From assembly GCA_947396885.1 (NCBI GenBank), contig OX377202.1, positions 24,304,001 to 24,368,000 on the forward strand: a DNA stretch of 64,000 nucleotides, written 5' to 3'. This DNA is from Heligmosomoides polygyrus polygyrus. Taxonomy: Eukaryota; Nematoda; Chromadorea; Rhabditida; Heligmosomidae. Below, one piece after another: positions 44,259 to 54,971 of the stretch. Position numbers and translations under genes: made by a program. The stretch's first letter is position 1. Every line of letters begins with the position of its first letter. The notes under the pieces were generated by a model, which was not told the DNA's origin, did not search any database, and saw only the letters and a list, made by a program, of their open reading frames with translations.

Positions 44259-46240
44259 TTAAGACCGCCACTGCTGCCAGAACTTTTCTGTAAGCTTGTA
44301 TGAGCTTTGTATAGCCTGCAGCACTTGGGCTTTAGTTTGAGATGCTAGTCGTTCAGCGGGATTGACGTATTCGGGGTCCTCGATTTGGTTACATTCCATC
44401 TCCAACGGAGTTAGGAGTTCGAACTCGTTCTGAAGGAAGTCTATCGGTCGAAGGACTCGGTCTGAGTCGGACTCCGACTCTACATAGAGCAGAGGTCGAG
44501 TGTTCAGCATACCCTCTATCTCTATTAAGAGAGTTCCCAACTCTTCACGCGATGGTGTAGTCTTCCCCAGTGACTTGTGCATAGCCAGCTTTATGGATCT
44601 GATCAAGCGCTCGCATACTCCTCCTTGCCATGGTGCATAGGGAGTAATATAAATCCAGTCAATCTGACGACTACTTATCTCCTTTCCGACGCTGGGATCC
44701 TGTCGGACTTTCTGGAGGTATCTGAGAGGATAATATCTCCTAACGCGAACGTTGGTGCATTGTCGCTCGTTATTGACTGCGGTACACCTCTTCTCGAGAA
44801 AAATCGTCGCAGCATGTGCAAAAACGCTACGGTAGAAACGTCAGATACCAGATCCAAGTGGACTAATCTGGAAACTAAACATGTGATGATACATCCGTAG
44901 CTTTTCTCTACACCTCCTTCACTTTTCACGGAGAGAGGTCCGAAATAGTCCAATCCTATGTGTTCAAATGGACGTGATCTTATAACTCTACGCGCTGGTA
45001 AGTCTCCTTGTTCAGGATACTTGTAAGGCAGGTTGTTCATCTTCTGACACTGTGTGCAACGTCGCACAATAGCTATCACCTCTGCTCGTAGTTTTGGTAT
45101 CCAGTAGTGCTCTCGTACGCGACACATAGTCTGGCTGACGCTAGTATGAAGATCACGATGACATTCAGTGATTATCAGCCGGGATAACCAAGTTTTCTGC
45201 AAGACGAGCATAGGGAACTTAGCGTAGTCACTAAGATTGCTCCTTCCTAGTCGACCACGACAGGGAATTATTCCGTCCTCGTCTGTGTAAGGATGAAGAT
45301 GATGAAGCGCCTTTAGGATGGTGTGGTTAACACGTGAAAGTTGATGCTGCCTCACAATGGCCTTACACGCTGCCCTAATCTCCTGTCCACTTAGCGACAG
45401 AGTCTCCACGTGAGGTAAATCCTTGAACAGCGAAGATAGCACTATATGTTGTGTTTCCTTCTCATTCACACGTTTCACCAGTACGTGAATGAAGCGCAGA
45501 ACATAGGCTACAACTCTTTGAATGCTGCGAAATCTTGAAAATCGGATCTCGTGGAATATGTCGGCACATGTTGTCTTCGTTTGAGTACAAACAACTGCAA
45601 CTGGATGTCCTTCATCAAAGTTATACTCGATATCTTGCAAGTTCTTCGATCCGTCCTCACTTTTCTGCAACATTATCGGTCTAAACGCGCTTATCCAGTC
45701 TTCTGCTGGCTGGGCAAGAAACTCAGGTCCAGTCCACCAGAAATGGTGGAGCAACTGCTCCTTATCTAAGCCTCTTGTGGCGCAATCAGCTGGGTTGTCG
45801 GCAGATGAAATATGGCCAAATTGCACTACATATCCGTTCTCTTCCAAGTGGCTGGCAATGCTTCGGATTTCAAAAACGCGGTTTCGAATGAAAGGGCTCA
45901 CGTTCTGTCGCGATTCCGTCCTGATCCAGTTTAGCGCTATCTCCGAGTCACTGAGAATAATTACGCGATCAACTGTGATAACAGAAGAGATCTGCGATGC
46001 TACTGAGTTTGTCAGTCGCATAGCTAATCTTAGTGCGTCCAACTCCATTTTTGGTATGGTAGTTCTTGTCTTCAGGCTGGATAATTTAGATTTAGCCATG
46101 AACAAGTGTGACGATGATGTGGAACATAAATACGCGCAGGCCGCAAACGCGTCACAGCTGGCATCCGCACATGTAACAAGTATTACAGTCGAAAATTTTG
46201 GCGATAGGAAGCGCGGTATAGTCTTCTGGAATCCATCCAT
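44259..46240 (-). pseudogene. BEL RNase H and integrase
   Basis: The frame 46240-44675 shows RNase H motifs ADASCDAFAACAY, MELDAL, LSDSEIAL and NPADCATRG. It continues with the integrase zinc-binding region (HRDLHTSVSQT ... CTQCQK) and core (GLDYFGPL, TSDNAPTF). The core then breaks; the rest (IRSIKLAMHKSLGK ... LLIEIEGMLNTRPL) is in another frame at 44606-44259. RNase H removes RNA template and integrase inserts the cDNA. At least one frameshift near 44640-44680 separates the catalytic parts, so an active integrase cannot be made from this copy. Confidence 0.85.
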
Positions 46241-46258
46241 ATCCCGTAAAATGGCTTC

Positions 46259-47419
46259 TCACTCGCTTTTGCGATCTGCTTGAAGCGAAGTATCCCATTC
46301 GAGGTCGCCTTTCCATAACGATTGCAAGAACAGTTTTGCCTTATGAACTAAAGGCAACATCCAACCCATGGGATCGTAAACTGAGGCAGTGGCACTTGCT
46401 ATGGAACGCTTAGTGACCTTATTCTGTGCTGTTATTTTGCAGTTGACTAGCAGAAGATCTTCCGATTTGTTCCATTTGATTCCCAGAACTTTGGGATGCT
46501 CGTCCGTTGATCTGTCCACTTGTTGTATGGCCTCCATGACTTCCCTGTTGTTGGAAGCGAACTCGCGGAGGTTCATATTGAGCTCCTTGAAGATTGTTTT
46601 CGTTCGGGCATACACTTGAAGCCCCTCTTCAGGCGTGTCCTGAGTCATTAGAAGGTTGTCGACGTAAAGGTTCTCTTTGATTTCCTTTATCAGGTCGACA
46701 TCATTTGGATACTGGTCCAAATGATGTCGACCTGATAAAGGAAATCAATGAAACGGAGAAGGTAGTAAACCGAAGGTCACGCGTGTGAAACGATACACTT
46801 GTAAGTTCCTCGCACTAGGAGGCTTCCTATGATCACGTAACCACAAGCACCGGGTGGCGTCTCTGTCCACCTCGTGTAAGCGCACTTGTAAGAACGCCTT
46901 TTCTACGTCCGAAATCAACGCAACGCGCCCAATTCGGAATCTCAAGAGAAGTCCGTAGAGTTTCGGTAGCAGTACTGGTCCTCTGTGCAGGGCGTCGTTA
47001 AGTGAAGGACAGTTCTTAAAGTGGGCTGAAGCATCGAAAACAATTCGAAGCTTAGTGGTGCTCTTCTGTGGCGTTAACACAGCTTGATGGGGAAGGTAAT
47101 GGATCGTTCCTTAAACCGTTGCCTCTTCATCCACCACCTCGATAATATTCAATCGCAGTTGGTCTTCGAATGTGTCGTTGTACTTCTCCAGAAGCGCTTT
47201 ATCCTTCTGAAGAGAGTTCCACACACTGATAAGTCTTCGTAACGCGATAGCTCTATTGTCTGGAAGAGCCACGGGTATTTCTTTCCACGGTAGACGGACG
47301 TAGTATCCATCCTCCTTCTTCTCTACCGTGTTCAAGAACTCTTCCATCACTTTTTTGTCCTCTAAAGTCTGGACCTCTTGTTCTGACTTCATGAATTCTT
47401 CAGTACCGTCTTGCTCCAT
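46259..47419 (-). pseudogene. BEL reverse transcriptase
   Basis: Pieces lie in three frames. 47419-47111 is the N-terminal RT region (YVRLPWKEIPVALPDNRAI). 47080-46745 has TTKLRIVFDAS and VEKAFLQVRLHEVDRDATRC with the first catalytic Asp. 46720-46259 has ENLYVDNLLM, the active-site loop in the YVDN form, then VLGIKWN and DPMGWMLPLV. Between the last two pieces a perfect 31-bp inverted copy (46679-46746) replaces about nine normal codons and adds a stop. RT is therefore destroyed by structure as well as by frame changes. Confidence 0.85.
46679..46746. repeat. Perfect 31-bp hairpin inside RT
   Basis: 46679-46709 and 46716-46746 are exact inverse complements with a 6-bp spacer (TACTGG). One arm is normal coding sequence for YPNDVDLIKEI; the other is its inverted copy and has replaced the expected sequence upstream. 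Confidence 0.95.
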
Positions 47420-47487
47420 CGTCCAGTACTTTTCCCAAAGCGATTGCCCTTCCGTGACTTCCGATGGGTTTCTAATCGAGAACGCGT

Positions 47488-48336
47488 TTATGTTAGTCTC
47501 AAGAGACCACGACTTATCCCATTCCTGAACTCTTCATCTTTCCTCAACACTTGTGTGACCTGATGTGACCCCTGAATTCGTCCTGTTATTAAATGTCCCA
47601 TACGTGTGGGTAACAAGTATAAGCCAGACGGGAGGCATATATGGGTCTGGTCATGTCGAATGAGCTGCCAAAGTTGATCACTTCCGAGTAAGATCAACGG
47701 TTTAGTAGCTGCGCGGTCTTGCATTAAGTTGACATTGAGGTTCTGCGCCTTGATGAAGGCGACGTCTTCTTCAAGCACAGGAGGAGTTTTCAAAGTGCTC
47801 GTGAGGGTATCGTGGGTGAGGAGTTCCAAGGAATACGGTTCTCCGTTCTCATCCCACATCTCCAGTGGCACTTTACGACTTAGACATTCGTACACGCGAT
47901 CTGAACCGAATGTTCTTACGCGCAGGATGGTTGTGCCTAGTGTCGGCAGACACAATTCTTCCGCAAGCTTCTGATCAATGAAGGAACACTCCGCACCGGA
48001 ATCCAGTAGTGCCGCTACTTTCCTTAGTCTACGCGTTGAAGGGTCCATGATGGTAATCTCTCCTATTGGCAGAAAGGTTTCGCGCATGCAAGGGATTCCT
48101 TCGCTCGAATGGAGTTGAGCGACAGCCGTGTTTTGTTGATCCGTACGCGCAGTGCTGTGTTCCTGATCACGATTAAGCTGATGAGTTGCAGTGGATGTAG
48201 GACTTGTTTTTTGCGTAAACTTCCCTCTCTCCTTCACTTTCCCTGAAGAGGGGAATTTTCCTTGCTGTGAGGTTTCGGGAGATGTCGTCGACTTAAGCAA
48301 CATGAAGTGTGGTGTCTGCCCTGACAAGTGAAGCAT
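47488..48336 (-). pseudogene. BEL aspartic protease and linker to RT
   Basis: A 282-codon frame contains KVAALLDSGAECSFID, the retroelement aspartic protease active site (DSG). It also has the downstream block PLILLGSDQLWQLI and LPSGLYLLPTRMGHLITG that marks BEL/Pao pol before RT. It overlaps the end of the gag frame by about 100 bp in another frame, either from an indel or a gag-pol frameshift arrangement. The protease domain itself is uninterrupted. Confidence 0.85.
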
Positions 48337-49553
48337 GAGCGTTTCTTACACTCAGACATTGGGTGGTGAGGGGATGCACAGATGCAGCACAATTTGTGCT
48401 CGCGTAGGTAGCTAGCCCGCTCTTGGGGAGTCGTGTACCTTGTGCATAATCCGGCTTTGTGTTCTCCACCACAGTACATGCACGCGTCACTTCCACGAGA
48501 AAACTGTGCTTTGTGTGGTTTCTCCTTCCGTGGGTGCTGTGGAGACGACGTGTTGTTGTTTGATGTGAAGATCTCGATCTTCTCTTCACTTGAAATGAAG
48601 TGGTCCAATGTAGTCAGGAGATTTTCCATTAGAAAAGATCCCGGAATACTTCTTTTCCAATACTCTCCTTTGGACTTGCTCGGGGAACTTGGAGAGGACC
48701 TGCTTCAAAAGCCACTGGCTGTCGACTTGTTCTCCTTTGTCTCTGAGTTGAGACCAATGACTTGGAGTTGTTCCAGGAGCACGCGCTGGTCCTTTATCGA
48801 CGGCGAACGCAATGCTGCTGTCTCCAATCTTGATATTAGGTGGTGTATCAGCTCTTCCTCGTTTCCGTATTTTGCATGGAGGAAGTCGATTGCTTTCTGG
48901 TAGTTTTGATCCGTGACTTGAAAGCGCATAATTGCATTTCGGGGCTCCCCTTTCAACGCGCTGAGAAGATGGTTGAATTTGAAAAGTGGAGGTAGTGGCT
49001 GAGTGTGAACATTGGCGTTGAACAATACCCAGAAGTTCTCCCAATCCCATATGTTGCCGCTGAAGGTAGGGATGGGAAGAGTAGGAAGATCGATCCTTTT
49101 AGTCTCGGAAGAATGGTCCTGCAGAGCGTTTGCCGACGCGCATGTGTGAGGACTGTCGCGATTTCCTCCTTTCTTTGACGTAAAGGCTCGAAGACGACCT
49201 TGTATGACCGCTGTCAGGTCGAATGCAGAGCTTAGAATTGCCTCTGTTTTATTGGAGTACATTTCGAAGTCGTCCGTGTCCGACTTAGATGGCGTACTTG
49301 CCATATTGTTCAACGCGCACGCGTACTCTTGCCACAAATGTTCGATTTTTGGTGTACACGACTCTATTGCCCCGAGTATTTCTTGCATGTCGTCTTGCAT
49401 GTCGTTGGAGTATTCCTTTTCGTAGCCTGGAGCGCGGTTGTTACCTGTTATTTGCGTCTCTGATACATCATCTTTAGCACGCGCTAATATTGCTTCCAAT
49501 TTATTGCAATATTGTGTTAACAATCGCTTATAAGATGTAAGTTGGGTTGACAT
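48234..49553 (-). pseudogene. BEL gag (frame-broken)
   Basis: ATG at 49553 opens a 282-codon frame with a helical N-terminal region, then LPTLPIPTFSGNIWDWENFW (the conserved BEL gag block), FKFNHLLSALKGEPRNAI and FLHAKYGNEEEL. Frame changes occur near 48750 and 48630. The C-terminal part carries zinc knuckles CMYCGGEHKAGLC, CCICASPHHPMSEC and CFTCQGRHHTSCC. Gag would form the particle and bind element RNA. The two indels prevent one continuous product. Confidence 0.85.
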
Positions 49554-49837
49554 TTTACGCGTTCTTAAACTTTAGCTCGATATCAGAAGACACGAGTAGA
49601 AAAGTTTCAATGTAAGCGTAGTATTCTGTAGAAACGAAGTGTACGCGCAAAATTCCTAACCGTAGGAAATTTTGTGAACTGGGTTTCTACGCGCACAACC
49701 GAAAATTAATACTAACTGCCTTCAAGCTAACAAAGTCACTCGAAACGCGCTTATGTCAAGTTTTGATATGCTCAAGAACCGAACTGTCGTATATCGAATC
49801 CTCCTTGATCGATACCAGAATACAGACAGAATAGCGA

Positions 49838-49851
49838 CGGCCGATGCACCA
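49838..49851 (-). other. Primer binding site complementary to tRNA-Gly
   Basis: Two bases inside the 5' LTR, the plus strand reads CGGCCGATGCACCA, identical to the 3' end of eukaryotic tRNA-Gly(GCC) with CCA. The element RNA would carry TGGTGCATCGGCCG. A tRNA-Gly primer is usual for BEL/Pao elements and fixes both the orientation and the LTR border at 49854. Confidence 0.9.
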
Positions 49852-49853
49852 GT

Positions 49854-50449
49854 TGAAGTGGTTACCACGCGCACTCTGCTCGCCCAATATCGAAACGATA
49901 GCCACGCGGAGAATAGATAGTTCGGGTGGATAGACCACTCCAATACCTCAATCTCAAACTTGGGTAATTAAACGTTTATTGCAATTAACATAGAACACGA
50001 ACGACGTACACAGCAACAAATTAGTACAACAACACTAACAGCACATACACTGAACTAATACTAGCAACAAGAGTAGGAAAATTGGGCGATTTACCTGAGT
50101 CCGTAACCCTGATCCAGGAGGGAGTGATGATAGACGATGGATAACTACGCGCTGATGACCCGGAGAGACCCAGAGAACAGATACCGGTTAAACTACGATC
50201 CTTCAAGGCGAGGACTATTACGCGCTAACGATGTGACCTGGAGCAACTTAGAAATAGATAGCGGCTAAAGCGACAATCTTCCCAGGGCGAAGTAGAGGTG
50301 AAGCGATGTCCATGAGTCCGAGCCCTGTCCCAAGGCGGGAGTGATGATACTCACGAACAAAGACTACGCGCAAGAAAGAGTACCCAGACAAACTGTTTGA
50401 TTGGGGCGCCGAAACCGTGATCACGCGCGGTCAAGACGATTTGTCGTCA
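49854..50449 (-). repeat. BEL 5' LTR (596 bp)
   Basis: TG...CA ends; almost identical to 41308-41907. Reading the minus strand, U3 is 50449-49974, SL1/R about 49973-49953, and U5 49952-49854. Confidence 0.9.
49953..49980 (-). promoter_or_regulatory. AATAAA + SL1 in the 5' LTR
   Basis: AATAAA at 49980-49975, one base, then the same 21 SL1 bases at 49973-49953, followed by ATTGAGGT. This copy would give the RNA 5' end. An RNA trans-spliced at the AG that ends SL1 would regain SL1 exactly. Confidence 0.9.
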
Positions 50450-50454
50450 CTCCC
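50450..50454. other. BEL target-site duplication, right (CTCCC)
   Basis: It matches 41303-41307 and begins a 10-C tract (50452-50461). Confidence 0.7.
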
Positions 50455-51780
50455 CCCCCCCGTCGAAACTCCCCTCAGATACTGGCCCGACTTCTCTTCT
50501 TTTATCATGTCTCTCCTTTTTTGCACCCCTACCAAGATGCTCCTTGTTGGTGTCGACAGGCCTTGCACCATTACCGTTTCTCTCATATGCTGCCGAACCT
50601 TCCTTACTCAGCGTAAAGAACTGCTTCGTGCCGCCGCATACACTGAGGCCGCGTGCCTCCTTAGCGTTCACAAGCATGAGTTTTGTCCTCTCGATGCGCA
50701 TTGCAGCCTCTTTCAATCCTGCATACGCACAATGACATTGCTTCTCCATTGCCTCCAAGAGATGGGTTTCGGGCCAGTGTATCAGCTGTTCATACAAGTG
50801 CTGTGCCTTCGTAGTGTCGTCTCTTTTCTAGCGCAATTACCATCTCTGTTTGGGCAACCACCTTGTACGCCGCATTCGTGGCCGCTATGATCTGATCAAA
50901 CGAATGCCTTAATGCCTTCTCTGGGCAATGCTTTATACTGCGCCTTAGCCTTATCACCAAGTTTCACCCCAAGCAATGCCTTTAACTCACCCTCGGACCA
51001 GTTCTGCCTCGGATATTTAAGACAGAAAGCTTTCATGAAACACTCTTACGAGTACTCTCTGTCTCTAAAGGAAAAAGTGCGAATTTTAGGTAGTGATGTG
51101 CACTTCGAATAGCTACTAATGTCCGTGCTTGCTGTCCGGGCGACTCTCTCTCTCGGCCTACCACATGACATACTACTCGAATCACTGTCACTCTCGTTTC
51201 AATCACTCTCACCGTACATGAAACTTGACTGACCTTGCTGTGCTAGCTTCATCCTCGTACATCGCTCGGAGCCGTCCTCTGCCCGGCTGCTTCACTTCCG
51301 ATGCCCTTCGCGCTCACTCTGGCACTTCTTAAGACTTGAGCTTACATTTATATTTCCTTAGACTGTCAAGACAATTCTCTTTATTGGCAGCGTAATACCC
51401 ACCAAGTATCGAACTGCTGTCCTTGGCCTCGCGGTCCTCTTGTTTGGATGTCTAGTGTCTGCGCTCACCTGTGCAACTCTTCAAACTCCTTCTCTCGAAG
51501 CTCCTGCTGTCTCTGCAATTCAGCAATATGTTGCTTCTCCCTATCATTTTTTCTCTCATTGCACAACATCACTCTAATGTCTGTATTGGTTGCCACCCCA
51601 TAATTTCTACAACCTTCTTCACTACCTCTCCGTGGCTCAACAGCTTTTCCATTTCTTCTTTCGCCTCATAGTGTGTGGTACTACCTAGGCGCTCCACTAG
51701 CACCTCTAGGCATTCCCTCTCACCTCTTCTTTGAGTTATAAGAGGCCTTCAGCCTCCAAGTACTTCTGCCGAAAGACGAT
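50455..51780 (-). pseudogene. Degraded gag-like retroelement remnant
   Basis: In minus-strand pieces, about 51030-50900 reads FCLKYPRQNWSEGELK then ALLGVKLGDKAKAQYKALP, a helical capsid-like segment of the type seen in LTR-element gag proteins. AATNAAYKVVAQTEMV follows, and further pieces reach 50455 with shifts and stops. About 51670-51450 may be the N-terminal helical part. Family assignment (gypsy-like) is tentative. The complete BEL element inserted at its downstream side; sequence left of the BEL (41303 to ~41000, with AATAAA on the minus strand at ~41190) could be its 3' end. Confidence 0.4.
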
Positions 51781-52274
51781 AGACAATATATGTTCATCAG
51801 CATAAACAGGCGGATATCAATAAAGATCACACTGACAGTGGGACGTGTGTAGAGGTGACGGGAGACGAAGTGGCAGACGGCAGAAGTCGAGTTCGGGTCC
51901 GGGATCGTAGCGACGACACGAGCCGTCCTCCAATCGGACGTCCATGCATTGCCCCTTACTTACAGCTCCTCATATAAATACGAGTGTTGGTTACGGCAGT
52001 ATGAATGGAATGCATGAATAATGGGAGATGGAAGCGCGGGATATGTGAAGCTACGCTTGTGCTACAGTAACCTAGCATGGGAGTGTAATTTGCCACTAAG
52101 GCGCCTGAGGGAGGGGTTACGGTGAGCTACCCTAGCACTGGGAAGCATGGCACAGGATTCCTTCCACCTCATCCTATCAAAAGCACGACGGTCCCGGGCG
52201 TGCCCACCCCGAGTATATGGAAAAGCAAAAATGGGGAAACACTCACTGTCACCTGATGTTGTGGCGGTTGTAGT

Positions 52275-52860
52275 CGATGGTTCCTTATGGAAAGAGGCTC
52301 GTGGCCTAGAATTAGAATGCCATGCTTGATGCGTGTGATGGTGATGGCCACGTTCACCCATCGAGGGTCGTCCAGGAAATCTGCACGATCGGCCTCGAAG
52401 TGCGACCTCGTAGTGAGAAGGATCAGTGTGTCCTTCTCGCAACCCTGCACGGAATCGACCACATAGAGGTCGATTCCCTGGTCTGAGCGTAAGTCTGTAC
52501 CGCTTCATGTAGAAGGTGATGACCGCTATTGATTCTGGCCGGATCGCGGTACCGAGCAACAGGCGGATGGTATCGCGGCATGCCTGGGTCTTCAAAATGC
52601 TGTAGTGGGACTCTGTGGCTATGCTGAGATACACACCTAATTTCACGAACAGGAACGGTAGCTTGCGGTTGCGGCACCTCTTGTTGTCGAGGAACAGACG
52701 TGGGTGCTGCGGTCGTTCCAGTGATCAGGGTGTTGTCGTAGAACAGCCGGTTTGGCATGGCGTTCAACTCCGGATGCCGGTCAGCGGCGCCAACAGAATC
52801 CTTCTTTGGGCCAGAAGATCCATCACTCCTAGTGCTGCGAATTTAGCCGGGGTAGACGGA
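52275..52860 (-). pseudogene. Upf1-like superfamily 1 RNA helicase, C-terminal fragment
   Basis: Across several minus-strand frames the order is FAALGVMDLLAQRRILLAPL, RHPELNAMPNRLFYDNTLI (helicase motif RxHP...FYxxxL), IRPESIAVITFY, VDSVQGCEKDTLILLTTR (motif V/VI, VDSVQG) and FLDDPRWVNVAITITRIKHG with LGHEPLS (the VNVALTRxxHG motif). These are diagnostic of the second RecA-like domain of Upf1/SMG-2-related helicases. At least two frameshifts and a dipeptide insertion in the last motif indicate a pseudogene; the ATP-binding Walker A half is absent. Confidence 0.8.
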
Positions 52861-53329
52861 GCGTGCAATGTATTTAGAGGAAACTTTGATACCTTATGCG
52901 TGTTCTATGAAATACAGAGTGAGTGGCGTATTACAATAGAATATTGAACGAATATCAGTGCTAGTTGATAGCAGATATACAAAATACTGGCAACAAAAAA
53001 ACTTAAGTGGAAAAAAGAGAAATACTGAAGGGAGCCAATGTACAATGTAAAGCCATGTGCCGCAGCTAGGCACGAGAGGCAGCCGCTAAGACCTCGCAGA
53101 CGTAGACAACGAGCGGTAGTGTCCGAATGGTAGTTACAGAAGATGATACGTGGTCGTCGTCCTTGTTACCTGCGCAGGATATTACGTTATATCGAAAGTC
53201 GCTTCTTATCCGGTGGCGTTATAACGGGAGGGCACTATATTTTCTGAGTCACGGCACACGTGTCACGACGTCTGTAGCTCGTCTTCTGAAGCCCTACACA
53301 CGTTGGACGATACTGAGAACGAATGCTAG

Positions 53330-53715
53330 TCCGCCCTTACAGGTCCCTTTCACTGATCCCTTCTTCAGTGGTTCCACATTCCTCGTCCCACCTTAGCTGA
53401 TCCACTTCACTGGTTCCACACTACTTAACCACTTTTGTGATCCCTCTCTGCCGGTCCCCTATACCTGTTGTCCTTTCACTGAACTATAACTTCCTTGGTT
53501 TCTTTATTGGTCCCTTCTTCACTGGTCGTTCCATTAATAGTCCCCCTTTATCGGTGCCTCCTTTACTGGACCCCTCCCCCGCCTTTCACAGGTCCCCCAT
53601 TTCTGGTCTTACCCTCACTGCCTCCCCCCTCCTCTATTACTGTCCCCCTACCCTTGCCGGCCCCCTATACCGGTCCCACTTCACTGGCTCACTTTACTGG
53701 TCACCCCTTACAGGT
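53330..53715 (+). repeat. Pyrimidine-rich degenerate minisatellite (CACTGGTCCC)
   Basis: Variants of TTTCACTGGTCCC or TTTACTGGTC recur every 15-25 bp, with irregular length. Confidence 0.7.
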
Positions 53716-54046
53716 ACGTCTTCTGAAACCGGTCGTCTTTTGCGCGACATCGGCGACACGCCGTCTGAATCGGGACACCCCTTGCCCGACATCGGTGACA
53801 CCTCTTCTGAACCCGAACGCCTGTTGAACGACGTCGGTGACATGCCTTCTGAACCCAGACACTCATTACATGACGTCGTTGACACGTCTTCTTCTGAAAG
53901 AAACACCTTTTGGGTGACAATGATGACAACTCCTCTGAACCCAGACACCCATTAGGTGACATTGATGACTTCGCTTTTAAAGCCAGACCCTCATTGCGCA
54001 ACATCGGTGACATGTGTTCTGAACCCGGATACCCGACGTCTGTTAA
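53716..54046 (+). repeat. 42-bp minisatellite, about eight units
   Basis: Units start CTTCTGAA or CGTCTGAA and contain GACATCGGTGACA. The first four are exactly 42 bp, so the plus frame repeats a 14-residue motif (SExGxxLxDIGDTP); later units drift and shift frame. Both strands are open for over 80 codons, as expected for a repeat whose unit is a multiple of three. Confidence 0.8.
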
Positions 54047-54069
54047 CGCCATTCGGACGGACGGAGAGA

Positions 54070-54154
54070 CTGAAGGACAACTGCTCAATTTATATATATA
54101 TATATATATATATAAATTGAGCAGTTGTCCTTCAGTCCATATACACCTACTCCA

Positions 54155-54226
<72 letters not shown>

Positions 54227-54245
54227 TGGAGTAGGTGTATATATA
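54070..54245. repeat. Two adjacent palindromes around (TA)n tracts
   Basis: First, GAAGGACAACTGCTCAATTT and its inverse AAATTGAGCAGTTGTCCTTC flank a short TA run (54071-54136). Second, TATACACCTACTCCACCTA and its inverse flank about 70 bp of TA (54140-54241). Both can extrude as cruciforms. Confidence 0.9.
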
Positions 54246-54970
54246 TATAGAAGTATAGTAGAATACTTTTACAAGCACACTTGTCAACAGGCTCGCTTGC
54301 TCATGAGTGATCTGCTAACATGCCAGCCAGTAGGTGTTAAAACGGATCTAGACAAGTGAGGTGGACGTAGCTGATATGCTACTGCTCTCACGTTCATTGT
54401 TCTCTCACCTCGAAGTGTAGACCAGTCGACTTAGCGGTTAGCGTGAACATCACTTAAGCGGTAAGTAATGATATTAGGTGCTTTCTGGAAAATGGCTTTG
54501 AGATTTTGCAGAATCGTGTGATGCATACAAGAGCACCACCCCGATGACAGTAGAGTAAATAAACAACCAGTCACATGTACTCAAAATTAGGGTTACAATT
54601 GAAAGTTTTCAACGTAGGAGAACCTCTCTATATACCGCTGATTGATAGAAAAAGCATGCAAGAGGTCCACATATAACACAAACATTTTTCTGTATTAAAA
54701 AGAGCGGAGTGAAGTGAACTGCAGCAGAGGTAGGCTTTTGGCCATTCAGTTAGCAAGCAACAAAGGTGCAGGATTCAAACCACGGAAAGTCAACCATATG
54801 GTTGGTCGCACCAGAATGCTAAACGGTGTATAATGCGTGCAGTGATGTGACTTTTCTCGCCCCTTTTCTTATAACAGTTCTGTATTCTAACGGAATGTGG
54901 ATCATGTGGATCACGCCAAGAAAACAACAACCTGTCCTACTCTTAGCTCTATATTGAGGAAGTCCATGCC
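54246..54970 (+). repeat. Dispersed repeat family R1, copy 4 (most complete)
   Basis: This runs from ACAAGCACACTTGTCAACAG through GATCTAGACAAGTGAGGTGG, GCGGTAAGTAATG, TTTGAGATTTTGCAGAATCG, GCAGAGGTAGGCTTTTGGCC and GTGCAGTGATGTGAC to CCTGTCCTACTCTTAGC. It contains all blocks found in the other copies. Confidence 0.6.
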
Positions 54971-54971
54971 T

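Larger units (their letters stand above)
41308..50449 (-). mobile_element. Complete BEL/Pao LTR retrotransposon with SL1 in its LTRs
   Basis: 9142 bp bounded by near-identical LTRs (596 and 600 bp) with TG...CA ends and a CTCCC target duplication. Reading leftwards on the minus strand it holds a tRNA-Gly primer binding site, gag with zinc knuckles, aspartic protease, reverse transcriptase, RNase H and integrase in BEL order, then a transmembrane segment and an additional ORF. LTRs differ by three substitutions and one 4-bp indel, so insertion is recent. Yet gag-pol is broken by several frameshifts and a hairpin in RT, so this copy is dead or was mobilised in trans. It inserted next to a degraded gag-like element (50455-51780). 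Confidence 0.93.

Noticed and set aside
48300..48330. Programmed gag-pol frameshift
   Set aside because: The overlap contains CTTAAG-type sequence but no clear slippery heptamer in the zero frame, and other frame changes in the element are plainly indels.
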